Assembly (NCBI GenBank): GCA_019414665.1
Contig: DXLO01000005.1
Span: 1-64,000, forward strand
Direction of reading: 5' to 3'
Source of the DNA: Bacteroides sp.
GTDB taxonomy: Bacteria > Bacteroidota > Bacteroidia > Bacteroidales > Bacteroidaceae
DNA length: 64,000 nucleotides
The position numbers and the translations under genes were made by a program. The notes beneath the pieces are model-generated. The model searched no databases, had not been told where the DNA came from, and worked only from the letters and a program-made list of their open reading frames with translations. Below are positions 44,198 through 52,804 of the stretch, in pieces (within the stretch, counting starts at the first letter, position 1; each line of letters begins with the position of its first letter).

Positions 44198-44252
44198 ATG
44201 AGGAATTAAAAACCGCCGCCTTGTATCGGCAGTAGAATTTTTAATTCCTCAT
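44198..44252 (-). terminator. 15-bp perfect inverted repeat between dpp4-like gene and lipA
   Basis: ATGAGGAATTAAAAA (44198-44212) and TTTTTAATTCCTCAT (44238-44252) pair perfectly around a 25-base loop. It is AU-rich and could act as a terminator for the peptidase gene, but resembles small dispersed intergenic repeats too. Confidence 0.5.
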
Positions 44253-44277
44253 GACTCTCAATGTATGATTATGATGT

Positions 44278-46482
44278 TTATTTCAGCTTTTCGATAAAGA
44301 AGTTGGCTACACGGTTCATCAGATGATTGCGTGTGTTGCCGCCGAAGATGCTGTGATTGCGGTTGGTATATACCTGCATGTCGAACTGTATGCCTGCCTG
44401 TACCAGTGCTTCACTGTATTCGGCGCAGTTCTGGTAGTGCACGTTGTCGTCGGCTGTTCCGTGTATCAGAAGCAGGTCGCCATGCAGTTTCGGAGCACGG
44501 AGGATAGCCGAACCGGCATTGTAACCGTCGCCGTTTTCCTTCGGTGTACGCATGAAGCGTTCAGTATATACTGTATCGTAGAAGCGCCAGTCGCTTGGAG
44601 CTGCAATCGCCACACCAGCCTTGAATACTGGTGTACCTTCACTCATCGACATCAGTGTATTGTAACCTCCGAAGCTCCATCCCCAGATACCGATGCGGTT
44701 TCCGTCGATGTAAGGCAGTGAGGACAGATGTTTGGCAGCTTCTACCTGGTCGTGCGATTCTTTTACTCCCAGGAAGCAGTATGTACATTTTTCAAAGTCC
44801 ACACCGCGTCCGCCTGTACCACGTCCGTCGACACATACCATGACAAAACCTTTGTCGCACATGTAAGCTTCGAACATGCCTCCATCACTGAAGCTTCCGA
44901 TGCCCCATCTGTCGAGTACCTGCTGCGAACCCGGTCCGCTGTACTGGTGCATGATGACCGGATATTTCTTGCTTGGATCGAAGTTGGCAGGTTTCATCAT
45001 CCAGCCGTTCAGCTCTACACCTTCGGTTGTACGGAAACTGAAAAACTCTTTTTTCGGCATGTTCAGTGTAGCAACTTCCGATTTCAGTTTCGAGTTGTCC
45101 AATAGTGTAGTCAGCTCCTTACCCTTGTTATTGTTTATCGTTATCAGTGTAGGAGTGTCGATATTAGAGAAGTTATTGATATAATACGACAGGTTGGTAC
45201 TGAATATTGCCGAGTTGGTTCCCGTGCGGGTAGAAAGTTTGATAGTCTTTCCTTTGGCATCGGTCTTGTATACAGCCGTACGCAACGGACTTTCCTCGTT
45301 GCTGGTATAGTAGAACGTATTGGTTGGCTTATCCCATCCCAGAAAATCCTTCACTTCGAACTTACCTTTGGTAACTTGTTTGATCAGGTTTCCTCCGATA
45401 GTATACAAGTACAAGTGATTGTATCCGTCGCGTTCACTCATCATTACGATATTTTCCGGATAGAAAACAATGTCAGAATAAGCCTGTTCCTTGATGTACT
45501 GTTCGGCTTCGTCGCGTATAGTAAGCTTGCACAGTGCGCTTCTCGGGTTGGCCATATAGATGTCGAACCGGTTCTGGTGGCGGTTCAGTGTCATGATGGC
45601 AAGTTTTTCAGGATCGGAAGTAAACTTGATACGTGGAATGTATCCGTCTTCGTCGAGCGGCAAATCCATTTTACGTGTAACGTGGCTCTTGATATCGTAT
45701 GTGTGTACACTGACTTTCGAATTCATTTCGCCGGCTTTCGGGTACTTGTATTCGTAAGCTCCCGGATAAGTGGCATACTGGCTCTTTTCGGGGGCCATAC
45801 CTTTGTACCACGGGAAGCTGAACATGGGAACCTGACTCTCGTCGAAACGGATATAGGCAATCATTTTGCTGTCGGCACTGAAGTCGAAAGCGCGGTTGAA
45901 AGAGAACTCTTCTTCATATACCCAGTCGGGGATACCGTTCAGTACCTTATTGTATTCACCGTCCTTTGTAACCTGCGATTCGCTGTTGCCGAAAAGCAGC
46001 TTCACAAGGAAAATATTGTTGTTGCGTACGAAAGCAACCTGGAAGCCGTCGGGTGAAAACAGTGGAACCTGCTGAGGACCGTTTTTAGAAAGCGGTTCCA
46101 TCTTGTTGTTTTTCACGTTGTATATGTAATACTCGGCAGTGAACGAATGACGGTAGATGGGTTTCGTGTCTGTCTGAATCAGAATCAGCTTTTCGTCGGG
46201 CGACATGATATAATCGTCGAACGACTTTACGGGGCAATCTCTTGCCGTAGTAACATCGAATATCGCTTCTACTTCCTTGCCCGTTTTGAACGAGTATTTC
46301 ACGATACGTTTTTTGTCAGAACTCATCTGCGTGTAATGTTCTCCGTCCAGCATTGGTTTGATGCCGTAGATGCTTTGTGCACGGTAGGTTCCTTGTGCTA
46401 CATCTTGCAGGCTGACCTTACGCTGTGCCTGTGCTCCGATAACGAAAGCCAGCAGGCAGAATAATGCAATCAGTTTTTTCAT
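44278..46482 (-). CDS. DPP4-type S9 prolyl dipeptidyl peptidase
   Basis: A 734-residue exported serine peptidase that should remove N-terminal X-Pro/X-Ala dipeptides. The signal peptide ends near AQAQR. The beta-propeller includes DWVYEEEFSF, the double-Glu motif that binds the substrate amino terminus in DPP4. The catalytic domain holds Ser603 in GWSFGGY, Asp in HGTADDN near 678 and His in NRNHS near 710. ATG 46482 is chosen since it begins the signal peptide; the frame is open 22 codons further upstream. A minus-strand TACCTTTG (46535-46528) fits a -7 element. Periplasmic or surface peptide use is likely. Confidence 0.93.
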   Translation of the reverse strand: MKKLIALFCLLAFVIGAQAQRKVSLQDVAQGTYRAQSIYGIKPMLDGEHYTQMSSDKKRIVKYSFKTGKEVEAIFDVTTARDCPVKSFDDYIMSPDEKLILIQTDTKPIYRHSFTAEYYIYNVKNNKMEPLSKNGPQQVPLFSPDGFQVAFVRNNNIFLVKLLFGNSESQVTKDGEYNKVLNGIPDWVYEEEFSFNRAFDFSADSKMIAYIRFDESQVPMFSFPWYKGMAPEKSQYATYPGAYEYKYPKAGEMNSKVSVHTYDIKSHVTRKMDLPLDEDGYIPRIKFTSDPEKLAIMTLNRHQNRFDIYMANPRSALCKLTIRDEAEQYIKEQAYSDIVFYPENIVMMSERDGYNHLYLYTIGGNLIKQVTKGKFEVKDFLGWDKPTNTFYYTSNEESPLRTAVYKTDAKGKTIKLSTRTGTNSAIFSTNLSYYINNFSNIDTPTLITINNNKGKELTTLLDNSKLKSEVATLNMPKKEFFSFRTTEGVELNGWMMKPANFDPSKKYPVIMHQYSGPGSQQVLDRWGIGSFSDGGMFEAYMCDKGFVMVCVDGRGTGGRGVDFEKCTYCFLGVKESHDQVEAAKHLSSLPYIDGNRIGIWGWSFGGYNTLMSMSEGTPVFKAGVAIAAPSDWRFYDTVYTERFMRTPKENGDGYNAGSAILRAPKLHGDLLLIHGTADDNVHYQNCAEYSEALVQAGIQFDMQVYTNRNHSIFGGNTRNHLMNRVANFFIEKLK

Positions 46483-46863
46483 TGTGTAGATATGCTTGTT
46501 TTTATTATTATTCATACTTACCTGAAGCAAAGGTATAAAAAAATGCAATCCCCCTTTCTTGCGTTACATCGAAAAATGCCGATTGCAGATGTTTTCTCGT
46601 TTACTTCACACTTTTTAATAGCTTTGCCGAGGTTTTCGGTAAGGTTTAGGCAGGTAGTATATCATACGTCAGGAAAATACAGCAAGTTTTTATATGAAGT
46701 TTTAAAAAAACGTCGGGTAGTTTTCCATACATTATCTTGATATTTTGCCGGACTTGTCCGGAAGAAAGCTTTCGTGATGCAATGGGAAAATTTGTTTTTC
46801 AGGATTTTTTTTAGTTATAAACTTTCTTATATCTTTGCCGTATCTAAAACGATATGAATTTGT
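46483..46863. other. Divergent intergenic region peptidase / hybrid regulator
   Basis: An AT-rich region of 381 bases. A minus-strand TACCTTTG lies at 46528-46535 and a plus-strand TATCTTTG at 46830-46837, each near its gene. Neither has a clear TTTG at 20 bases. Nothing else was recognised. Confidence 0.5.
46830..46837 (+). promoter_or_regulatory. Candidate -7 element of the hybrid two-component regulator
   Basis: TATCTTTG fits TAnnTTTG and lies 27 bases before the start codon. Confidence 0.45.
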
Positions 46864-49800
46864 ATGGGGAAAAGTTTATTTCTAACGGTGATATATGCTG
46901 TGTGCAGCCTGTGTTACATGGCAGCGCAAGGACTTGTCAATGTGAAGCACTATTCGGTGAAGGACGGTATGTCGCAGAATACGGTGCAGGGAGTCTTGCA
47001 GGACAATGAGGGTTACATCTGGATGGCTACCTGGAACGGACTGGAAAAGTTTGATGGCTATTCCTTTAAAAACTATAAGACATATCCTACAGACAAGGTC
47101 AAGCTTCAGTATAACCGTCTGGTGAATCTGCAACTCGGAGGTAATCAGATGCTGGTGTGCCAGAGTTACGACAGAAGGGTGTATCTGTTCGATATACGCC
47201 GGGAGTGTTTTGAGGATGTATTTGTCTATCATCCGGAGGTAAAGTTGTGTACGGCTGCCTCGAAAATTATCACCCTTCCAAACGGAATGGTGTGGATTGT
47301 AGGTACGAATGGTGATTTGTGGCGTATCGATTGTTTCAGGTATAAAGACAAGGGAGGGCTGGTATACTTGCCTACCCATTCGGATGCGGAACGCAAACGA
47401 TATGTGTTCACAGTCTCACTCGATATGCAGGGCAATGAGTGGGTGCTGACAGACAAAGGATATTTTGTATATGGCAATAACGCACTGAAAGGAAATGATG
47501 CTTATCGATATACCGCTAGTGTCGGCAAGCGATTTTTCGTGGCAGATAGTAGAAACAAGCTGATGGAATACCTTCCGGAAAAGGGACTGTCTGACGTACG
47601 TCTATCTCGTCCGGCAGAAAATATCCGGCAGATTTTTCCTCTTTCCGACGGATTGCTGGGTATATTGATGAAGAGAAGCTTTGCGGTTTATAATCCGGCA
47701 GACGGAAAGTCGGTTTCATTGTTACTCGACGAAACTCAGGAGGATTTTCAGCCGGTTTATATTTTTCAGGATTCGAAAAAGAATATATGGGTGCAAAACA
47801 AGTTCAAGCATATAGTCAGGTTGGATCCGAAGTGCCGGCAAGCTGAGTTTCTGGACTATCCCCGCCGACAGGCAAGTGAAGATGAAGCCTGTTTTATCCA
47901 TGAAGATGAGTATGGTCATATATGGGCGTATTCTAATAATGGCTTTTTCTCGTATTACAATCCTAAAAAGCATGTGTTTCAACAGAGCTATATGTTGAAC
48001 GATGCTACCAAAACGATGTACGAAGGTATCAACCGGGTTTATTACATAGACAATCATAAAAATGTATGGATGGCTCAGGAAGGTGGAATTGACCGTATTG
48101 CTTTTCTGAATACAAATTTTGAGTATCTCAACACGTCCAGTGCATTGGTCAGGGGCTTGTACATCGATTCGCGCGGAAGAATCTGGGTGGCATCGAAGGA
48201 CGGAATGGTGAAGGTGTACGATAAAGATTTCGGATATTGCGGAAACCTGAGTCCTGACGGCAGAATCGTAAAAGACGGTTCGGTGGTGTTTGGAGCTAAC
48301 ATTTATTCTTTCTTTGAAGATAGCCGTGGAAATTTCTGGATAGGAAGCCGCGGTAACGGGTTGTTTGTAGGCAAACCTCGTGGAGAAGGGTATGTCTTTA
48401 AACACTATCAGATTGAGGAAAACAATCCGGACGGGATAAACTGTAATTCGGTTTATTCTATAGCACAAGACCGTTTCGGGCATATCTGGGTAGGAACATA
48501 TGAGGGTGGCTTGAATCTTGCCGTAGGTGAGCCGGAGAATCTGCACTTTATAAATGTTACCAACAAGCTGAAAAAAAATTATCCCTCCGGAAAATGTATG
48601 CGTGTGCGCAGCGTCTGTCCGTTGTCGAATGATGTGATACTTGTGGGTACGACCGACGGATTGATTTCATTCTCCTCGCAGTTTGACAATCCTGAGGATA
48701 TTCATTTTTACTTGAATTACTGTGAACCGAACCGTGAGAACAGTTTGAGTGATAACGATGTGATGCATATACTGGAAACTTCCGACGGAGAAGTATACAT
48801 TACTACCTTCTGTGGAGGAATCAGTCAGGTGGAACTGGGAGGACTGTTGTCCGACAAGATTGACTTTTTCCATTACAATAAGAAAAACGGTCTGCCTTCG
48901 GACATAGCCTTTGCCATGGTAGAGGATAACAAACGCAGACTGTGGATTATGTTCGAGAATATTATCTGTAAGTTCTCTCCGGAAAAGCCTGATTTCGAAG
49001 TGTATGACCACTTTAATGTCAACTCCAATTTAATTCTTTCCGAAGTACCTCCGGTGGTAGACCGTTCGGGTAACATGTATGTAGGCTGCAATGAAGGAGC
49101 GTTACGCATCGATCTGGAACAGTTGAAAAAGACTGCTTATGCACCAAACATAGCCTTTACAAGTTTCAACATTCAGAAACGAGGAGGAATCTCAGTCAGA
49201 AACTCACTGGTAAACGATACGCTGACACTGGAACCCGATGAACGTAACATTACGGTTTCGTTTGCTGCACTCGATTTTACCAAGCCTGCTTATCTGGAAT
49301 ATGCTTATCGGATAAAGAATTTGAGTGATGAATGGACGTATATCGGAAAGAACCGTTCGGTAAGCCTTGTAAATCTGTCGGCAGGAGATTTTGATCTGGA
49401 AGTGAAATCGAACAACAGCGACGGAGTATGGTCGGATAATATCAAGGTATTGCATATTCATGTGAAACCTACTTTCTGGGAAACAGGTTGGGCATGGGTC
49501 TTGTACATTATCTTGTTTCTGCTGGCTTTGGCCCTGGTTTCGGGTATTGTAGTGTATATATGGGGGTTGCGTAAAAAAATCGGTTTCGAGAAACAGCTTA
49601 CAAATATGAAACTCCGTTTCTTTACTGATATATCGCACGAACTCCGTACTCCGCTTACGCTTATCGAAGGTCCGATTGAAGAAGTACTTGAACAGGAAAA
49701 GCTTTCACCCGAAGGACAGGAGAACATGCAGGTGGCCAAGCGTAATACAGAACGTATGCTTCAGCTCATCAATCAGCTGCTCGACTTCCGTAAGATCCAG

Positions 49801-51195
49801 AACAATAAGATGAAGCTTTATATAGAGCTGGTCGACATCGCATCTTTGGCCCACAAGGCATACTCCGATTTCGTAGGCATGGCACATCAGTCGGAGATAG
49901 ATTTCCGTTTTGTCGCACCTCAGGAAGAAATCAAGATTTATACAGATGTAGATAAGGTAGAGAAGGTGGTGTTCAATCTGCTTTCGAATGCTTTCAAATA
50001 TACTCCCAAGGGAAAATCTATTTCGCTTATCGTCGAGATGCAGGCGGATAATGTACTGATCCGGGTAAAAGATGAGGGAAAAGGCATCGATATCGGAAAG
50101 CTGAGCAAGCTGTTCGACCGTTTTGAAACACTTGGAAGCGAACGCTCGGCGGTTTCTACAGGAATAGGACTTTCGCTGGTACACAATCTGGTAGAGATGA
50201 TGCACGGCAAGATTGAAGTTGATACGGCGTTGGGACAAGGAAGTACTTTTACTGTTTCATTGCCTTTGAGGGCTGAGGCTTATCGCAATGACCAGAATGT
50301 AGAGTTTATATTGGATGACGGCAGCCGGGATGTTTCTTCCGAAGTTCAGATGCCCGAAGAACTGGAAGATCAGAAGGATATAACGATATTGGTTGTAGAA
50401 GATAATGATGAGCTGCGTCACTTCATTGTTCATATCCTTCAGAAAGAATATCGTGTACTGGAGGCTCCGAACGGACGAATCGGACTGGAAAAAGTTCTGG
50501 CAGAAATGCCCGATGTAGTGGTTAGTGATGTCATGATGCCTGAAATGGATGGTATTGAACTGCTGAATGCTGTCAAGACAAATCATAATGTCTGCCATAT
50601 TCCTGTTATTATCTTGTCGGCAAAGGCTTCGCTGGACGATCGTATAAAGGGACTGGAGTATGGTGCCGACGGATATATTACGAAGCCGTTCAGTTCTGCT
50701 TATTTACGTGCACGTCTGAAATCGGTATTGTTGCAGCGCACTCACCTGAAAGACTTCCTGCTGGCAGGGCGTAGTCTGGACGAGGTGACCGTAACGGCAA
50801 CTGAAGAAAAGCAGGAACACCGGCTGGAGGATCTGTCGCCTTCACTTCCGCAAATCACTCATTTTGATGAAGAGTTTATCAAGAATATCATACAGAGTGT
50901 AGAAGATAACCTGAATAATCCGGACTTTAAGATAGAGGATCTTGCCGACTCGATGGGAATGGGACGTTCGATGTTCTATCGGAAGATAAAATCGATTCTG
51001 AGTGTTTCACCGATTGACTTTGTGAAAGATATGCGTGTGAAACGTTCGGTGCAGCTACTGGAGTCGGGAGAATATACGGTATCGGAAGTTGCCTATATGT
51101 GTGGATTTTCTTCTCCCCAGTATTTCAGTCGTGTATTCAAGGCTGCAATGGGATGTACGCCTACGGAATATAAGGAAAATCATTCCACGAAATAA
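46864..51195 (+). CDS. Hybrid two-component system regulator (HTCS) of the pectin locus
   Basis: A 1443-residue one-protein sensor and regulator in the inner membrane. Order: signal peptide; two seven-bladed propellers made of Reg_prop repeats (about 25-790), seen as IWVGTYEGG and FWIGSRGNGL; Y_Y_Y domain (800-865); membrane helix (about 874-900); histidine kinase with His about 925 in DISHELRTPL, the N box LLSNAFKYTP and G boxes; receiver domain with phospho-Asp about 1221 in VVVSDVMMPEMDG; and an AraC-type DNA-binding end with CGFSSPQYFSRVFK. It probably senses a pectin oligosaccharide in the periplasm and switches on the lyase and GH28 genes. Ends in a hairpin shared with the converging GH28 gene. 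Confidence 0.95.
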   Translation: MGKSLFLTVIYAVCSLCYMAAQGLVNVKHYSVKDGMSQNTVQGVLQDNEGYIWMATWNGLEKFDGYSFKNYKTYPTDKVKLQYNRLVNLQLGGNQMLVCQSYDRRVYLFDIRRECFEDVFVYHPEVKLCTAASKIITLPNGMVWIVGTNGDLWRIDCFRYKDKGGLVYLPTHSDAERKRYVFTVSLDMQGNEWVLTDKGYFVYGNNALKGNDAYRYTASVGKRFFVADSRNKLMEYLPEKGLSDVRLSRPAENIRQIFPLSDGLLGILMKRSFAVYNPADGKSVSLLLDETQEDFQPVYIFQDSKKNIWVQNKFKHIVRLDPKCRQAEFLDYPRRQASEDEACFIHEDEYGHIWAYSNNGFFSYYNPKKHVFQQSYMLNDATKTMYEGINRVYYIDNHKNVWMAQEGGIDRIAFLNTNFEYLNTSSALVRGLYIDSRGRIWVASKDGMVKVYDKDFGYCGNLSPDGRIVKDGSVVFGANIYSFFEDSRGNFWIGSRGNGLFVGKPRGEGYVFKHYQIEENNPDGINCNSVYSIAQDRFGHIWVGTYEGGLNLAVGEPENLHFINVTNKLKKNYPSGKCMRVRSVCPLSNDVILVGTTDGLISFSSQFDNPEDIHFYLNYCEPNRENSLSDNDVMHILETSDGEVYITTFCGGISQVELGGLLSDKIDFFHYNKKNGLPSDIAFAMVEDNKRRLWIMFENIICKFSPEKPDFEVYDHFNVNSNLILSEVPPVVDRSGNMYVGCNEGALRIDLEQLKKTAYAPNIAFTSFNIQKRGGISVRNSLVNDTLTLEPDERNITVSFAALDFTKPAYLEYAYRIKNLSDEWTYIGKNRSVSLVNLSAGDFDLEVKSNNSDGVWSDNIKVLHIHVKPTFWETGWAWVLYIILFLLALALVSGIVVYIWGLRKKIGFEKQLTNMKLRFFTDISHELRTPLTLIEGPIEEVLEQEKLSPEGQENMQVAKRNTERMLQLINQLLDFRKIQNNKMKLYIELVDIASLAHKAYSDFVGMAHQSEIDFRFVAPQEEIKIYTDVDKVEKVVFNLLSNAFKYTPKGKSISLIVEMQADNVLIRVKDEGKGIDIGKLSKLFDRFETLGSERSAVSTGIGLSLVHNLVEMMHGKIEVDTALGQGSTFTVSLPLRAEAYRNDQNVEFILDDGSRDVSSEVQMPEELEDQKDITILVVEDNDELRHFIVHILQKEYRVLEAPNGRIGLEKVLAEMPDVVVSDVMMPEMDGIELLNAVKTNHNVCHIPVIILSAKASLDDRIKGLEYGADGYITKPFSSAYLRARLKSVLLQRTHLKDFLLAGRSLDEVTVTATEEKQEHRLEDLSPSLPQITHFDEEFIKNIIQSVEDNLNNPDFKIEDLADSMGMGRSMFYRKIKSILSVSPIDFVKDMRVKRSVQLLESGEYTVSEVAYMCGFSSPQYFSRVFKAAMGCTPTEYKENHSTK

Positions 51196-51212
51196 TTACA
51201 TTTCGTGGAATG
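51181..51212. terminator. Perfect hairpin shared by two converging stop regions
   Basis: CATTCCACGAAAT (51181-51193) and ATTTCGTGGAATG (51200-51212) are perfect complements around a 6-base loop. The plus-strand regulator and the minus-strand GH28 stop next to each other at 51193-51198, so each arm is coding for one protein's last residues. No T-run follows, so it may block or pause transcription or protect both mRNA ends. Confidence 0.65.
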
Positions 51213-52587
51213 GTTCTCCGTTTACAGTTACATTTTCGAAACGGATATTTTCAGCTCCTGTTACTTTGTTGATTTCCGGCTTTTCTACTCCTTCGAATGA
51301 GCAGTCTTTCAGGTAGATGTTGCGTATCTGAGATTTATCGTCAAATCCGTCAAGATGAAGCACATACTGGCTTTTCTTGCTGGTAATATTTTCCAGGTGG
51401 ATATTCTCGAAGAGAGGCAGATACGGACCTTCGTCTACATGCCAGTATTTTTGCTCTATACCCAGAATAGATTGTTTACATTCGCCTACGGTGATATTCC
51501 GTACAAAGACGTTTTCTACGTTTCCACCACGCATAGGGTTGGACTTGATACGGATAATACGGTCCAGTTCGGGGCTGTCCATCTGGCAGTTCTCTACCCA
51601 TACATTATGGCATCCTCCGGTTATTTCGCTTCCTATGGCTACTCCTGCATGTCCGTCCTTCATGCGACATTCACGTACGATGATGTTTTTGCAGGGAATG
51701 TTCCAGTAACGTCCGTCTTCATCGCGTCCCGATTTTATGGCTATGCAGTCGTCGCCCGTGTCAAAGTCGCAGTCTTCTATCAGCACGTTTTCGCACGATT
51801 CCGGATCGCATCCGTCATTGTTCGGACCGTGGCTTTGCATTTTCACACCTTTTATGGTTACGTTTTCCGACAGCAGTGGATGGATAAGCCAGAACGGAGA
51901 ACGGTTGATGGTGAATCCTTCCAGCAGAATGTTCTTGCATTTATATAAATTGATGAACTGCGGGCGGATACCGTTCGCTTTTTCAAAGATGCGTTCTTTT
52001 ACGGGGATAGAATCTTCTTTCATCTGGTATAGCAAGGTCTTTTCGTTGACCGTTTCTCCGTTTTCTGACTTAATGCCACGGATGCGCTGTTCTGCAAACC
52101 AGTTGTCTGTACTAGCCTGTCCGTCTAGCTTCCCCTTTCCGGTAATGGCAATATTGTTTTCTCCGTATGCATAAATCAGCGGAGATATGTTATGGCAGTC
52201 GATGCCTTCTATACGTGTAAGTACGGTTTCGAACAGATTGTAGTCGGTTGTAAATTTCAGAATGGTACTGTTCGACAGGTGAAGGTTGACGTTCGATTTC
52301 AGGCGGATAGGAGCCGTGAGAAACTCGCCGTCGGGAACGAGTACGGTTCCTCCTCCTTGTGAAGAGCAGGCTTCGATGGCCCGATTAATCGCATCGGTAT
52401 ATAGTGAATCTTTTCCGTTGTAATAATCGGTTATCACATACGTCTTGTCGGGAAAAGTTGGAGGAGAAATCTGGTTGTACACCTTTTCCATCTCCTTCCA
52501 TGAACACGGTTCTGATGTCTGGCAGGATATACATGCAGCGGCTGTCAGCAGTAAACCGCTTAAAATTGAAGTTTTCAGGATATGCAT
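51196..52587 (-). CDS. GH28 family hydrolase, lipoprotein
   Basis: A 463-residue GH28 beta-helix enzyme, expected to act on polygalacturonate or rhamnogalacturonan oligosaccharides. A signal peptide with Cys at AAACIS suggests lipid anchoring. Family blocks: NND (256-258), DTGDD with catalytic Asp (276-280), GHAG (312-315) and RIKS (346-349). It is only distantly like the GH28 at 37633, so they probably differ in specificity. I start at ATG 52587; a TTG three codons earlier also opens the frame. It is divergent from a PL1 gene, with 217 bases between that hold repeated TGTAC motifs. Confidence 0.92.
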   Translation of the reverse strand: MHILKTSILSGLLLTAAACISCQTSEPCSWKEMEKVYNQISPPTFPDKTYVITDYYNGKDSLYTDAINRAIEACSSQGGGTVLVPDGEFLTAPIRLKSNVNLHLSNSTILKFTTDYNLFETVLTRIEGIDCHNISPLIYAYGENNIAITGKGKLDGQASTDNWFAEQRIRGIKSENGETVNEKTLLYQMKEDSIPVKERIFEKANGIRPQFINLYKCKNILLEGFTINRSPFWLIHPLLSENVTIKGVKMQSHGPNNDGCDPESCENVLIEDCDFDTGDDCIAIKSGRDEDGRYWNIPCKNIIVRECRMKDGHAGVAIGSEITGGCHNVWVENCQMDSPELDRIIRIKSNPMRGGNVENVFVRNITVGECKQSILGIEQKYWHVDEGPYLPLFENIHLENITSKKSQYVLHLDGFDDKSQIRNIYLKDCSFEGVEKPEINKVTGAENIRFENVTVNGEPFHEM

Positions 52588-52613
52588 AAGATACAATTTT
52601 GAGTGTTGTTCAC

Positions 52614-52628
52614 AAAAATAGCCCGTAT
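52614..52628 (+). promoter_or_regulatory. Box A copy upstream of PL1 gene at 52805
   Basis: AAAAATAGCCCGTAT here matches AAAAATAGTCCGTAT at 54525-54539 upstream of the second PL1 gene in 14 of 15 bases. A second box (TATTTATGCAATTCG, 52648-52662) starts 34 bases after it; at the other gene the matching box (12 of 15) starts 24 bases after. The 10-base difference is about one DNA turn, as would suit a regulator bound to one face. Confidence 0.45.
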
Positions 52629-52639
52629 ACCAGAAAGCC

Positions 52640-52717
52640 TTGTACAGTATTTATGCAATTCGTTGTACAATTTCTCTGCGAGGTATATTTATGTACGATT
52701 GACTAATGTTTGTACAT
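52640..52717. promoter_or_regulatory. Cluster of TGTAC motifs between GH28 and PL1
   Basis: TTGTACA occurs at 52640, 52663 and 52710, and ATGTACG at 52691, in a 78-base stretch between two divergent pectin genes. The motifs are partly palindromic and could be binding sites for the AraC domain of the HTCS. Spacing is 23, 28 and 19 bases, so not strictly regular. Confidence 0.35.
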
Positions 52718-52757
52718 CATAAATCAATTTGTGCAACTCCGTATAGTTGCCTTTCCC

Positions 52758-52765
52758 TAAATTTG
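52758..52765 (+). promoter_or_regulatory. Candidate -7 element of PL1 gene at 52805
   Basis: TAAATTTG fits TAnnTTTG 39 bases before the start. The nearest TTTG is 26 bases upstream, too far for an unaided promoter, which suits an activator-dependent gene. Confidence 0.45.
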
Positions 52766-52804
52766 CTTCCGAAACAAGTTCTAAATTACTTAACATTTAA
52801 TATT

